From Flavobacteriales bacterium (GTDB lineage: Bacteria > Bacteroidota > Bacteroidia > Flavobacteriales_F > PHOS-HE28), in contig JAGNSU010000014.1 in assembly GCA_017987895.1 (NCBI GenBank), forward strand, positions 1 to 56,229: DNA of 56,229 nucleotides, in the 5' to 3' direction. Both the position numbers and the translations under genes were made by a program. Below are positions 1 to 8,920 of this stretch, one piece after another (within the stretch, counting starts at the first letter, position 1; each line of letters opens with the position of its first letter). The notes below the pieces were generated by a model. That model made no database searches. It was not told the origin of the DNA and saw only the letters and a list, made by a program, of their open reading frames with translations.

Positions 1-20
1 TCTCTCTCTCTCTCTCTCTC
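1..20. repeat. (TC)10 microsatellite at the window edge
   Basis: Ten perfect TC dinucleotides open the window. No coding frame crosses them. They may be a genuine simple repeat or a low-complexity contig end; the window does not show what lies upstream. Confidence 0.8.
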
Positions 21-295
21 TACGCTAGCAAGCCCGTTCTCGGGCAGAATGATGAAGCCCCCAGTGCTTGTAACACCAGGGGCCTCGGTCGCTCATGTCC
101 CACCAAACCTTGCGAGTAAGATGAACACAAGCTAGGCAAAGGTATGGTGCGACCGTTGAGCCCATCAGGCAGCACCAGGCCGTGCATACACGGTCTTTCA
201 GCGGAGCATTGCCGCAACCCGCGACGGACAATGCTGAGAAAGGAGCGGAAGAGGCCGGGCCACGCTACCCCGGTCGACACGAACTTGAATGAACG
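21..295. other. Non-coding stretch with no convincing gene
   Basis: The open frames here are short and antisense, with Cys/Trp-rich compositions that look like chance translations. A small hairpin (GCCCG-TTCT-CGGGC, 32-45) is present without a T tract. The promoter of the next gene must lie here, but I cannot pick out a clear TAnnTTTG element. Confidence 0.5.
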
Positions 296-1321
296 ATGAA
301 CGCGACGAACAATAGGTGGCTCCATATGGGTATCGGCTTTTCGCTGGGCTGCATGTTGTTCGCTGCGGCCCTCCGCTGCGAAGCACAATCCAACCTCGTA
401 CCCAATCACAGCTTCGAAGTACCCGACTCCTGTCCTGGTACGCACACCTTCCTCACGCCAGGGGAAGGGCCGCTGTACTGGTTCTCTGGTGGAGGTACTC
501 CGGATTACTACCAGACCTGTGTGCCCCCGCCTAGCGAAGCTTCGGTGCCATTGCACGATTATGCTTTCCAGTATCCGCAGGACGGTGAGAACTACATCGG
601 GCTGGTGACCTATGAGGTGAATTCCGGTGGATTGCGCGAGTATGCCATGGTGGAGTTGACCACCCCACTGGTGCCCGGTCAGACCTACACGGTAAGCTTC
701 TTCGCGAACGCGGCTTGGAATGGAACGGACAGCATGTACCCGCAGAACTATCTCGCTTCCAGTCATATTGGCGCCTTGTTCACCATGCAGCCGCGGCCGT
801 GGACCGGCGGAGACCCGTGGCCCCTTGCCACGGGCAGCGCCCATGTCTTTCACCCTTGGGTCATTTCTGATACGGTGGGTTGGACCTTGGTAAGCGGCAG
901 CTTTGTGGCGGACAGTGCATACCAATACCTAATGGTGGGCAACCACTTCGATAATGCCATCACCGATACGATCTATTTCATCCCAGCTCTAGTTACTCTA
1001 CCCAAAGCATACATGCTGGTGGATAATGTGTGTGTTTCGGCAGGTACCGAAGGTTGCCCCTTGGCGAACGGCGTTGAATCCTATGCGGCTAGCGAAGTTA
1101 TGCCTTACCCCAATCCTGTTGTGAGGGAATTGGTGGTGAATGGGTTGCGAGAGGATGCCCATGCCATGATCCTGGATCCAAGTGGCCGACTTGTATGGAG
1201 TGGGCGCATTTCGCAGGAAGGCTGGCACTTGGATGTGAGTACATGGGCAAGGGGCTATTACGTGCTGAACTTGCTGAAGGAAGAAGAACGGCGTTCGTTC
1301 AAGTTCGTGTTGATCGAGTAG
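296..1321 (+). CDS. Secreted protein with T9SS type A sorting domain
   Basis: A 341-residue exported protein. Residues 1-31 form a signal peptide ending in CEAQ; an internal Met at residue 11 is an alternative start. The body begins SNLVPNHSFEVPDSCP, a pattern common at the mature N-terminus of Bacteroidota extracellular proteins with a jelly-roll, carbohydrate-binding-like module. It contains a Gly/Trp/Tyr-rich region and no catalytic signature that I recognise. The last ~71 residues (YPNPVV, then SGRLVWSG, then ARGYYVLNL) match the T9SS type A C-terminal domain, which directs secretion across the outer membrane and surface attachment. It sits 35 bp upstream of another T9SS cargo gene on the same strand, so the two may be co-transcribed. 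Function beyond export is unknown. Confidence 0.85.
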   Translation: MNATNNRWLHMGIGFSLGCMLFAAALRCEAQSNLVPNHSFEVPDSCPGTHTFLTPGEGPLYWFSGGGTPDYYQTCVPPPSEASVPLHDYAFQYPQDGENYIGLVTYEVNSGGLREYAMVELTTPLVPGQTYTVSFFANAAWNGTDSMYPQNYLASSHIGALFTMQPRPWTGGDPWPLATGSAHVFHPWVISDTVGWTLVSGSFVADSAYQYLMVGNHFDNAITDTIYFIPALVTLPKAYMLVDNVCVSAGTEGCPLANGVESYAASEVMPYPNPVVRELVVNGLREDAHAMILDPSGRLVWSGRISQEGWHLDVSTWARGYYVLNLLKEEERRSFKFVLIE

Positions 1322-1356
1322 CAGTGTACCGGTCTTTCACAACCAATTGAAAGACC

Positions 1357-3387
1357 ATGAGGACCTTTAGAACAGTACGGCCACTGGCAGTGGTGGTTGG
1401 AATGCTTGCCGCGAGCTTGGGGCAAGCGCAAGTTTCTGTCGCCACTAACAACTCAAACGCTGGGGACTATGTCGGCTGCGACAATACCTCGCCGTTCCCG
1501 TTGGAGATTCGGCAGAACGACAACCAGCCGATCGAATGGTACACCGATGCCATCGCACGGATGCGGATGAACCCGACGGTGAGTACCGGGGTCAACTCGT
1601 TCGCATCCGCACCGCGCAATGGGTTCGTGCTATTGAGCGGGCAACCGGACGCCTTTACCAATGGGAGCAGTTACGCACCCTTTACGCGCCTTCACCTGGT
1701 CGATGACGCTGGCTCCAGTGTATCGCCCATAGTTTATGCCCAAGCGCTGGGCTACCGGCCTTGGCAGCGCAATGGCATCACCTTCACGGGCAACAGCGAT
1801 CAGAGCTACATCGGGCACAAATACAGCGGGAATGACAACACCGACTTTGTGATCCAATGGAGCGACAACCCGCAGACGCAACCTTGGGGCTGTGACCGCA
1901 TGAAGTTCGTGTTCAGTTCGAGCTATACGGCTGCGGGTTCGGGCATGGGTTCGCTCGATGGCATGGAAGCCATGCGCCTGTGGCCCAAGAGCGGTACCGA
2001 AGTGAACGTGGGTGTGGGGAATTTCGCGCCTGCGGGAACTGGGGATCCCACCGAACGCCTGGACGTGCTGGATGGCCGTGTTCGCATCCGGCAGTTGCCC
2101 GATGATGCCGAAGTGGATGATCTGTTCAAGGTGATGGTTGTGGATGACACGAGCGACCCGTTGGAGCGTGGCGTGGTGAAATGGTTGGATGCGAGCGCGC
2201 TCGGGGGCGATTGCGACTGGGAGAACAACGGTATCGATGATATCGTGACGGCCTGGCAGCCCGCGCCGATCACCGGGTGTCCGGGTGAGACCAACATGGT
2301 GGGAATCGGCTTGTTCGAGCCACAGGCGAAGCTGGACGTGTACAAGAACTACGACAATGGCTTCGGCACCGAGATCGGCATCCGTTCGCACATGGACTTC
2401 ACGGCGGCATCGAAAGTGGCGGTCGAAGTGATCAATGTGCAGGAGGCGTCGGAGAATTTCGGTCTGCGTTCGGTCGTGGATGGGGCCGAGCGGAACTGGG
2501 GTGTGGTATCGCTCACGGGTGCGCACGATCAAGGAGGCACTACCGTGGCAGGATACTTCCACGCGGATGGGGAGTACGTGATCACGGATCCGATCGCCGT
2601 TTGGGGAGTTGCAACGAACAACCCATCTGGTGGCCCCGGTTGGGCCGCGTGGCTGGATGGCAAGGGGTATATTTCCTCCGGACCGTGGGTTCCTTCTGAT
2701 GCGGACCTGAAGCAGAACGTGGAGGACCTGGATGATTGCCTGACCGTGGTGGATCAGCTTGCTCCGAAGTCCTATTTGTACAACACCCAGGATCATCCTG
2801 GGCTGAATCTGCCACAAGGCTATCAAGCGGGCATCATGGCCCAGGAATTGGCCGTTGTGCTCCCGCATCTGGTCCAGCCTGCGCATCGTCCGGCCATTAC
2901 GGATAGTTCAGGCAATGAAGTGTTTCCGGCCCAAGACCTGATGACGGTGAACTATCAAGGCCTGATCCCCTACTTGATCGGCGCTGTGCAAGAATTGAAG
3001 AGCGATAAGGATGCGCTGCAAGACCAAGTGACCGCTATGCAGCAAGACCTTGCCGCCTGCTGCACGAATGACGGCAGCGGTGATCAACGCTCCATGAGCA
3101 GCGGCGCTGGTGGAATGAAGGCGGCCCACACCGACCTCTTCATCATTCCGAACCCGGTGGCCGACCTAACGCAGTTGCGCTACACGATCGCAACACCCGG
3201 CCGCACGCGCCTGGAGATAGCTGATAGCCAAGGCAAGCGGATCGAGGTATTGGAAGAGGCGGTGCGCGACAACGGCACTTTCGAGTACGGTTGGAACACG
3301 CAGGGCCTTGCGCCCGGTACTTACCATTGCACGCTTTACCTGAACGACACGTTCGTAGTGAAGAAGGCAGTGAAGGTGGCGCGGTAA
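1357..3387 (+). CDS. T9SS cargo protein with S74-type tail-fibre chaperone domain
   Basis: A 676-residue exported protein. Residues 1-25 are a signal peptide ending GQAQ. The middle resembles the repetitive, Asn/Asp-rich body of Bacteroidota tail-fibre-domain proteins. At residues 446-570 lies an intramolecular chaperone auto-processing (peptidase S74) domain: it starts PSDADLKQNV and continues with SYLYN and GIMAQELAVVLPHLV. Ser447 and Lys452 occupy the positions of the Ser-Lys pair that in phage endosialidases performs self-cleavage after trimer folding. A predicted coiled coil (LKSDKDALQDQVTAMQQDL) follows, and the last ~80 residues (IPNPVADLTQLRYTI, PGTYHCTLYL) are a T9SS type A sorting domain. 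A trimeric surface fibre is a reasonable guess. A strong terminator follows. Confidence 0.85.
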   Translation: MRTFRTVRPLAVVVGMLAASLGQAQVSVATNNSNAGDYVGCDNTSPFPLEIRQNDNQPIEWYTDAIARMRMNPTVSTGVNSFASAPRNGFVLLSGQPDAFTNGSSYAPFTRLHLVDDAGSSVSPIVYAQALGYRPWQRNGITFTGNSDQSYIGHKYSGNDNTDFVIQWSDNPQTQPWGCDRMKFVFSSSYTAAGSGMGSLDGMEAMRLWPKSGTEVNVGVGNFAPAGTGDPTERLDVLDGRVRIRQLPDDAEVDDLFKVMVVDDTSDPLERGVVKWLDASALGGDCDWENNGIDDIVTAWQPAPITGCPGETNMVGIGLFEPQAKLDVYKNYDNGFGTEIGIRSHMDFTAASKVAVEVINVQEASENFGLRSVVDGAERNWGVVSLTGAHDQGGTTVAGYFHADGEYVITDPIAVWGVATNNPSGGPGWAAWLDGKGYISSGPWVPSDADLKQNVEDLDDCLTVVDQLAPKSYLYNTQDHPGLNLPQGYQAGIMAQELAVVLPHLVQPAHRPAITDSSGNEVFPAQDLMTVNYQGLIPYLIGAVQELKSDKDALQDQVTAMQQDLAACCTNDGSGDQRSMSSGAGGMKAAHTDLFIIPNPVADLTQLRYTIATPGRTRLEIADSQGKRIEVLEEAVRDNGTFEYGWNTQGLAPGTYHCTLYLNDTFVVKKAVKVAR

Positions 3388-3404
3388 CGATCGAGCAATA
3401 CAGC

Positions 3405-3443
3405 AAAGAGAAGGCCCGGACATGTTCCGGGCTTTCTCTTTTT
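3405..3443 (+). terminator. Rho-independent terminator after the S74/T9SS gene
   Basis: A long stem, AAAGAGAAGGCCCGGA, is closed by a CATG-containing loop and pairs with TCCGGGCTTTCTCTTT (one G-T pair). It is followed by further Ts. It lies 18 bp after the stop codon at 3387 and insulates the downstream amidotransferase gene. Confidence 0.85.
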
Positions 3444-3459
3444 CAGCGCCTCTTGTTCC

Positions 3460-3468
3460 CATCTTCGC
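3460..3468 (+). promoter_or_regulatory. Possible -7 element of the amidotransferase gene
   Basis: CATCTTCGC fits the TAnnTT(T/C)GC pattern seen before several genes in this window, with one mismatch. It ends 11 bp before the ATG at 3480, which would give a very short leader. No convincing -33 element was seen. Confidence 0.3.
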
Positions 3469-3479
3469 GGCCCATCGCG

Positions 3480-4046
3480 ATGCGCATCCTCCTTCTCGAC
3501 AACTACGACAGCTTCACCTGGAACCTGCACCACCTGCTGGAACCCCATGCGGAGGTGGCGGTGGTGCGCAACGATGCGATCACGGTGGAGGAAGCGGCCG
3601 GCTTCGATCGCATTGTGCTATCGCCCGGTCCCGGTCTTCCCGCCGACGCGGGGATCATGATGGAGCTGATCGCGAAGTTGATGCCCACCCATCCCATCCT
3701 GGGCGTATGCCTCGGCATGCAGGGCATCGTGGAGCACTGCGGCGGTACCCTCTTCAATCTTCCGAAAGTGATGCATGGCATCGCGGTGCCCTGCGTTCCA
3801 TCGGAGCCGCGCGATACGCTCTTCAAAGAAGTGCCCGCTCCGTTCGAGGCAGGCCTCTACCACAGCTGGGCCGCGGATCCAGGAACCCTGCCTTCTGAGT
3901 TGCGCATCACGGCGCGGAGCGTCCAGGATGTGGTGATGGCCGTGCGCCATACTTCGCTCCCCACGTGTGGCGTGCAGTTCCATCCGGAGAGTTTGCTCAC
4001 CCCTGAAGGCGGCACCATCATCCGAAATTGGATCGCGCACGGTTGA
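3480..4046 (+). CDS. trpG: Class I glutamine amidotransferase, TrpG/PabA type
   Basis: A 188-residue protein of normal length for the small subunit of anthranilate synthase or aminodeoxychorismate synthase. It hydrolyses glutamine and passes ammonia to the TrpE or PabB partner for tryptophan or folate synthesis. The N-terminus MRILLLDNYDSFTWNL, the oxyanion-strand motif SPGPGLP, the nucleophile Cys77 in GVCLGMQG, and His168/Glu170 in FHPES are all present. The start at ATG 3480 is chosen because the family begins at this motif; the open frame further upstream runs through the terminator. No trpE, trpD or pabB lies nearby, so whether it serves tryptophan or folate (or both) cannot be decided here. 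It is convergent with lptD. Confidence 0.9.
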   Translation: MRILLLDNYDSFTWNLHHLLEPHAEVAVVRNDAITVEEAAGFDRIVLSPGPGLPADAGIMMELIAKLMPTHPILGVCLGMQGIVEHCGGTLFNLPKVMHGIAVPCVPSEPRDTLFKEVPAPFEAGLYHSWAADPGTLPSELRITARSVQDVVMAVRHTSLPTCGVQFHPESLLTPEGGTIIRNWIAHG

Positions 4047-4163
4047 TCGTCTTTCCGCAGGGTCCCGAAGACGGTGACCCTGCAGGGACATCTGTACTAG
4101 CCTGCGTGGCGAAGTCGTTGCGTTCGTTGCGCCGCTGCGGTGGACAAGAACGCGATGCCCCGA

Positions 4164-6686
4164 TCAGAACAACAACTGCCCGTCGTTGCCCAGCGGCCTG
4201 GTCTGCTGGTACTTCAGGTCGCGCAGAATGCTGGCCTTCACGTTGATCTGGAAGCTGAAGCTCTTGCGCAGCCCCAGCGGGATGATGTTGAAGTTGAACT
4301 CCCAGCAATGCAGGTCCCAATACAGGTTGAGCGAGGTGTTCGTCCAATCCTGCGCCTCGAAGTCGTAGCCGCTCATCACCCCGAGCTTCCAGTACTTGAA
4401 CACGGTGACATCGCCATTGAAGGTGACGCTCTTGCGCTCGGTGTCCTGTTCACCTCCGTTCAAATAGGCCCGGCTGAGGTCGTAGTTCAAGTTGATACCG
4501 AGGCGCCACGGTAGACTGAAGTTGATCTTCGCGCCTTTGTTGGGATCCGCCTCGCCCACCACGGTAGGTGGTTTTTCCGGCGGTGCCTGTCCGTATTTCT
4601 TGCTCTTCAGTTCCACGCCGGCGGTGGCGAAGAGCGTGGTGAGGCGTGCGAAGCGTCCGGTCTGCCCGCGCTCGCTGCGATCGATGCGGCGTCCCAATGT
4701 GTCCACCGCGTATGGGTCCCACACGCTCCCGAAATTCACGTTCACCAAGTTGAAGAGCGTGGTGCGTGCGGTGAGGTTCACCGGCGACCAGCGCAACGAA
4801 TCCTTCAGAAGGTCGTAGCTCGTGTTCAACCCCACGAAGTCGAGCAACTTCATTTTCCTGAAGGGGTCCTGCGGCGTGGCCGACGTACTGTCTTTGCCAG
4901 CCTTGCTGTTCTTCACCTTGGCCTCGAGGCTTTGGTTGATCGCGAGGCTCAGTGTGCCGCTCTCGCCAGCCGGTGAAGCGCCGTAGATGAAATCCTCGAA
5001 GGGGCTATAGGTGCTCACGATGGAATCGTTCGGCGCGTAGACGTCCAGCCGGGGATCGAAGTCGGGACGATAACCCAGGTTGGCGATCGGGGTGATCACA
5101 TGGCGGATCGCTTTCAACCGCTGGCCGCGGAACTGGTACATACCATACAGCTTGCTGGTGAGTTGTAGACCCGCGCGCCAATCCCCGTTGCGGCGGAAAG
5201 TGGGGATCGTGTCCTGCACGACCACTTCGCCACCGCTGTCATAGGTCTGGCGAAGGGAGCGGAAGTACCAGCGTTCGGTGGCCGCGAGTTCCGGGTTCAG
5301 GGTGAAGAACTTGTTCTTGAACGAAGTGCTTAGGGTGGTGCTGTGCTTTACGCCATTGCGCATGCGGCGCGAAAGCGGGGCGAGATTGTCGAACGAGAGC
5401 TGGTCCTCGGTGGTGCTCAGCACATTGTCGAAATTGGTGGTGTAGGTGATGCCGATCTGCTCGTACCAGCGCCCGCGCGCCAGTTTGGGTTGGAAGGGGA
5501 AGATGCGGCTCAGGTTGAACGTGAGGGCGGGCAGCGTGAAGTCGAAGTTCTTGGTCGCTGAGTTCTGCGAGTGCCTCAAATTCACGGCCAGCGAATACGG
5601 CTTGCCCGGCCACAAGTGGTTCCAACCGATATTGCTATTAAAAGTGTTGCTCAAGTAATTGAGCGTACTGCTGTTGAAGTTGTTCTGGAAATTGGTGCTG
5701 GTGCCCACGTTCACCGAGGCGTTGAAGCGGTCGGTGAGGCTGGCGCGGCTGTCCACCGCGTGGGTCCAGGTAAGGAAGAAGTCGCGTGTGCGTTGGAAAT
5801 CGGGCAGCTCCGGAATGCTGTTGCGGCGGTTGTTGAAGCTCAGGTTCATCGATCCCCCGAACCGGTAGCGCACCTTGTAGCGCGCCAGGGCCTTGAGCGC
5901 CCAGCTACCGCGCGTGTAGATGTCGCCGGTGAGTTGCATATCGGCCCGTTCGCCCAGCGGCATGTAGTAGCCGCCGTTCTGGAGGAAATAGCCCAGCGGC
6001 CCGCCATCGCCATAGGCTGGGAAGAGGATGCCCGCGCTGCCGTTCTTCTTGTTGGGGAAGAAGCCGAAGGGAAGGACCAGGGGCGTGGGTACCGGACCGA
6101 TCTTCATCACCGCCGCACCGCTCACGATCTTGTCGTCCGGGATCACCATCATACGGCTCGCGCGGAAGTAGTAGTGCGGGTGGGGCCGATCGCACGTGGT
6201 GAAGGTGCCGCCCTTGCTGTGTACCTCTCCGTTCGCATGGCGCTTGCTCACCCGGGCCTGCACGTAGCTCTCCTGTTCGCTGGTGCGCACTTCCTTGATC
6301 AGGCCTTTCTTCGAGCGGAAGTTGTACCGGATGCTGTCCGCCTCGATGCGGTGGTCCGACTCGATGAACACCGGTTTGCCGGCCACCGCGCCGGTGCTGT
6401 CCGGTGCTCCGAAGGCGCGGGCCTCCTCCTGCCTGAAGCGGTACTCGATGCGGTCGGCCGTGAGCTCGATATCGCCGTAGACCACACGGGCCGCACCGAA
6501 GAGGAACACGATCTGCTGTTGCAGGTCGTAGCGGATACTGTCCCGCGCGTTGTACCGGATCTCCTGATCGAGGTCCTGTGCCGCGACGGGCGCTGCGCAC
6601 ATCAACAGGGACGTGATGAAAAGTGACCGCGGGAACGCCCCGCCGCGCGCTGTGGGGCCGCTACTTTCGCGCCTTGTGGACAGCAT
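4164..6686 (-). CDS. lptD: LptD-type LPS assembly outer-membrane protein
   Basis: An 840-residue outer-membrane protein that would insert lipopolysaccharide into the outer leaflet. The start at 6686 gives a signal peptide (FPRSLFITSLLMCAAPVAAQ). Next comes an OstA/LptA-like jelly-roll segment (SIRYDLQQQIVFLFGAARVV, ELTADRIEYRF, HANGEVHSKGGTFTTCD). A large beta-barrel rich in alternating aromatic and polar strands follows, including FPAYGDGGPLGYFLQNGGYY and YKVRYRFGGSMNLSFNNRRN. It ends at a Phe (QLLF), as barrel proteins often do. Frame extension upstream of 6686 is antisense to the amidase gene and lacks sense. It is divergent from the amidase operon. Long antisense open frames over this gene (for example 5571-6626 +) are shadows. 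Confidence 0.9.
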   Translation of the reverse strand: MLSTRRESSGPTARGGAFPRSLFITSLLMCAAPVAAQDLDQEIRYNARDSIRYDLQQQIVFLFGAARVVYGDIELTADRIEYRFRQEEARAFGAPDSTGAVAGKPVFIESDHRIEADSIRYNFRSKKGLIKEVRTSEQESYVQARVSKRHANGEVHSKGGTFTTCDRPHPHYYFRASRMMVIPDDKIVSGAAVMKIGPVPTPLVLPFGFFPNKKNGSAGILFPAYGDGGPLGYFLQNGGYYMPLGERADMQLTGDIYTRGSWALKALARYKVRYRFGGSMNLSFNNRRNSIPELPDFQRTRDFFLTWTHAVDSRASLTDRFNASVNVGTSTNFQNNFNSSTLNYLSNTFNSNIGWNHLWPGKPYSLAVNLRHSQNSATKNFDFTLPALTFNLSRIFPFQPKLARGRWYEQIGITYTTNFDNVLSTTEDQLSFDNLAPLSRRMRNGVKHSTTLSTSFKNKFFTLNPELAATERWYFRSLRQTYDSGGEVVVQDTIPTFRRNGDWRAGLQLTSKLYGMYQFRGQRLKAIRHVITPIANLGYRPDFDPRLDVYAPNDSIVSTYSPFEDFIYGASPAGESGTLSLAINQSLEAKVKNSKAGKDSTSATPQDPFRKMKLLDFVGLNTSYDLLKDSLRWSPVNLTARTTLFNLVNVNFGSVWDPYAVDTLGRRIDRSERGQTGRFARLTTLFATAGVELKSKKYGQAPPEKPPTVVGEADPNKGAKINFSLPWRLGINLNYDLSRAYLNGGEQDTERKSVTFNGDVTVFKYWKLGVMSGYDFEAQDWTNTSLNLYWDLHCWEFNFNIIPLGLRKSFSFQINVKASILRDLKYQQTRPLGNDGQLLF
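6662..6669 (+). promoter_or_regulatory. Candidate -7 element for the amidase operon
   Basis: TACTTTCG(C) resembles the Bacteroidota TAnnTTTG -7 element. It lies inside the first codons of lptD on the other strand and points toward the amidase gene, giving a leader of about 70 nt to ATG 6745 or about 9 nt to the in-frame ATG at 6685. Confidence 0.45.
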
Positions 6687-6712
6687 GCATCGCGGCCTCA
6701 CCATTCGGGGGC

Positions 6713-6720
6713 CGAAAGTA
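6713..6720 (-). promoter_or_regulatory. Candidate -7 element for lptD
   Basis: On the minus strand the same octamer, TACTTTCG, occurs 27 bp before the lptD start at 6686. It faces the plus-strand element at 6662-6669, so the two promoters drive transcription into each other's leader. Confidence 0.45.
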
Positions 6721-6744
6721 GGGCATCGCCACAGGGCCATATCC

Positions 6745-7881
6745 ATGAACGGATCGAGGGACGGCGCGTTCCGGGCGGTGCTGCTCGCGGCGGCGCTCGC
6801 GCTCTCCGCACGGACCATGCCACAGGGCCCTGTGCAAAGCGACGTGAACCGCATCCGTACGGTGGTGCTGGACGCGGGCCATGGCGGAAAGGACCCTGGC
6901 AACCTGGGCACCGGGCGTTTCAAGACCACCGAGAAACACGTCTCGCTGAACGTGGCGAAGCTGCTGGGTAAGTACATCACCCAGGCGTATCCGGACGTGA
7001 AGGTGATCTATACCCGCGAGGACGACCGCTTCATCGAACTCATGGAGCGTTGCAACATCGCCAATCGCGCCAAGGCGGACGTCTTCATCAGCATCCACTG
7101 CAACGCCAATGACAGCAAGGACCCGCATGGCTGCGAGACCTACGCCATGGGCCTGCACAAGACCGAGGCGAACATGCGGGTGGCGCAGAAGGAGAACGAG
7201 GCCATCCTGTTGGAGGACGGTCATGAGCTGAAGTACGATGGCTACGATCCCAAGGACCCGGAGAGCATCATCGCTCTGAGCTTGCGCCAGAACATCCACC
7301 TGGACCACAGCTTGTTGCTCAGCTCGTTGATCCAGAAACAGTTCAAGGAGCGCGTGGGCCGTCCCGATCGGGGGGTGAAGCAGGCGGGCTTCATCGTGAT
7401 CAGCTATACCACCATGCCCAGCGTGCTCATCGAACTGGGGTTCCTCACGAACGCTACGGAAGAGGATTTCCTGCAAGGGGCCGAAGGGCAGGACTACATG
7501 GCCTCGGCCATCTACCGGGCTTTCAAGGAGTACAAGAGCACTGTGGAAGGAGTGGAGATCGCCCCGCCGCCGCCGCCGGAGAAGCCCGCTCCAGAAGCGG
7601 TGGCCAGCACCGATGCCGTTCACTTCAAGGTACAGGTGAGCACGTCGAGCAAGCGCATCGAACCGGTGGCCAAGAACTTCAAAGGGCTGGAGGGTGTTGA
7701 GGAACAGCAGGGTGCCGGTCTCTTCCGGTACACCGTGGGTGATGAACCCACCCTGGAAGGGGCCCGCGGGGTCCAACGCGTATGCCGTGAGAAAGGCTTC
7801 GATGGGGCGTTCATCGTGGCCTTCAAGGCGGGGGTCCGGATCGATCTTGCGGAAGCCGTTAAATTGGCCCAAGCCCAATAA
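6745..7881 (+). CDS. N-acetylmuramoyl-L-alanine amidase (Amidase_3) with SPOR-like tail
   Basis: A 378-residue periplasmic cell-wall hydrolase that cleaves the bond between MurNAc and L-Ala. The signal peptide is within MNGSRDGAFRAVLLAAALAL. The catalytic domain carries the zinc-ligand motif VVLDAGHGGKDPGN, the second motif FISIHCNAND, and the catalytic-Glu motif VLIELGFLTN. A Pro-rich linker (APPPPPEKPAPE) leads to a C-terminal segment with the alternating pattern of SPOR domains (VHFKVQVSTSSKRIE...), which bind denuded glycan. The start at 6745 is set by the signal peptide; an in-frame ATG at 6685 is the alternative. It heads an operon with an MCE protein and two Fe-S proteins, and it is divergent from lptD, a common Bacteroidota arrangement for envelope genes. 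Confidence 0.9.
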   Translation: MNGSRDGAFRAVLLAAALALSARTMPQGPVQSDVNRIRTVVLDAGHGGKDPGNLGTGRFKTTEKHVSLNVAKLLGKYITQAYPDVKVIYTREDDRFIELMERCNIANRAKADVFISIHCNANDSKDPHGCETYAMGLHKTEANMRVAQKENEAILLEDGHELKYDGYDPKDPESIIALSLRQNIHLDHSLLLSSLIQKQFKERVGRPDRGVKQAGFIVISYTTMPSVLIELGFLTNATEEDFLQGAEGQDYMASAIYRAFKEYKSTVEGVEIAPPPPPEKPAPEAVASTDAVHFKVQVSTSSKRIEPVAKNFKGLEGVEEQQGAGLFRYTVGDEPTLEGARGVQRVCREKGFDGAFIVAFKAGVRIDLAEAVKLAQAQ

Positions 7882-7891
7882 ACACCAGCCC

Positions 7892-8920
7892 TTGCCGAAG
7901 CTCAAACGAGAATGGTCCATCGCCTTGATGGCGGTCACCGGCATTCTGCTCCTGGTGTTCGGGGTGAACTACTTGAAAGGCCTGGACCTGTTGCAGCGCC
8001 GTAATGTCTACCACGCCATCTATACCGACATCACCGGCATAGCCGAGACCACCCCGCTGTTGCTGAACGGGTTCAAGGTGGGTTCCGTGGTCCAGACCCA
8101 ACTGCTTCCCGGGGCGGGTGCGCGGATCATGGTCTCCTATCAGGTGAACGAGGACGGCCTCACCTTGCCCAAGGATTCGCGCGTGGTGCTCACCGGGGAC
8201 CTGTTGAACAAATGGGCGGAGCTCCGGCTGGGCACATCCGCAGAACTGGCCCAGGCAGGTGATACCATCACGGGGGACGTCAAGCCCGGCATCGCACAGA
8301 CGCTCAGTGACCAGATCGATCCCCTGAAACAGAAGGCCGAAGCGATCCTGATCAACATCGATTCGGTGCTCACCGCCTTCCAGGACGTGTTGAACCCGGG
8401 CACGCGGGGCGACATCAATGCGAGTTTCCGGTCCATCCGGGCCACCTTGGAGAAGGTGGATCATATGGCCTTGAGCCTGGACGCGTTGATCGTCGCGGAG
8501 ACCCGTTCCATCAGTGGCACACTGCGGAATCTGGAGAGCTTCAGCGCCAACCTGGAGGCCAATAACAAGCAGATCGGGCGGATCCTCCAGAACCTGGACA
8601 CCACGGCCGCCACGCTGGCCAATGGAAGACTGGAACATGCCATCACCGCCTTGGACAGCACCGTGATCGAGGCGCGTGCGATCATGAGCGGCTTGAGGTC
8701 GGGGGAAGGCACCTTGGGCGCGTTGATGACGAACGACAGTCTCTATCGCAATCTCGAGAAGTCCAGCCACGAACTTGACCTTCTCCTGGAGGACGTGCGG
8801 ATCAACCCCAACCGCTACGTTCATCTTTCGGTGTTCGGCAAGAAGGACAAGTTGCCCAAGCTGAGCGAGAGCGATGTGCAGCGCATCGGCGAAGCCGCCC
8901 GGAAAGAGAAGAGCCCATGA
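7892..8920 (+). CDS. MCE-family (MlaD-like) lipid-transport protein
   Basis: A 342-residue inner-membrane-anchored periplasmic protein of the MCE family, which binds lipids and carries them across the envelope (as MlaD does). A TTG start at 7892 is preferred because it yields PKLKREWSIALMAVTGILLLVFGVNYLKG-type N-terminal anchoring (a short basic stretch, one membrane helix at residues ~9-26, then the NYLKG motif), as usual in Bacteroidota homologues. The ATG at 7928 would cut into the helix. The MCE domain follows (FKVGSVV, LPKDSRVVLTGDLL, AELRLG), then a long helical region (residues ~150-300) expected to form a coiled coil. It lies 10 bp after the amidase and overlaps the next gene by 4 bp (ATGA). 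No MlaE or MlaF partner is in the window. Confidence 0.88.
   Translation: MPKLKREWSIALMAVTGILLLVFGVNYLKGLDLLQRRNVYHAIYTDITGIAETTPLLLNGFKVGSVVQTQLLPGAGARIMVSYQVNEDGLTLPKDSRVVLTGDLLNKWAELRLGTSAELAQAGDTITGDVKPGIAQTLSDQIDPLKQKAEAILINIDSVLTAFQDVLNPGTRGDINASFRSIRATLEKVDHMALSLDALIVAETRSISGTLRNLESFSANLEANNKQIGRILQNLDTTAATLANGRLEHAITALDSTVIEARAIMSGLRSGEGTLGALMTNDSLYRNLEKSSHELDLLLEDVRINPNRYVHLSVFGKKDKLPKLSESDVQRIGEAARKEKSP

Noticed and set aside
1..20. (TC)n as a phase-variable promoter or coding repeat
   Set aside because: It is at the very edge of the window with no gene reading through it; a contig-end artefact is as likely.
4057..4083. Hairpin GCAGGGTC/GACCCTGC between the convergent amidotransferase and lptD genes
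   Set aside because: Stem of 8 bp but no T tract on either strand; too weak to call a terminator.
5571..6626. Long plus-strand frame antisense to lptD
   Set aside because: It has the Val/Ala/His/Arg-rich composition of a shadow frame in GC-rich DNA, while the opposite strand gives a complete LptD.
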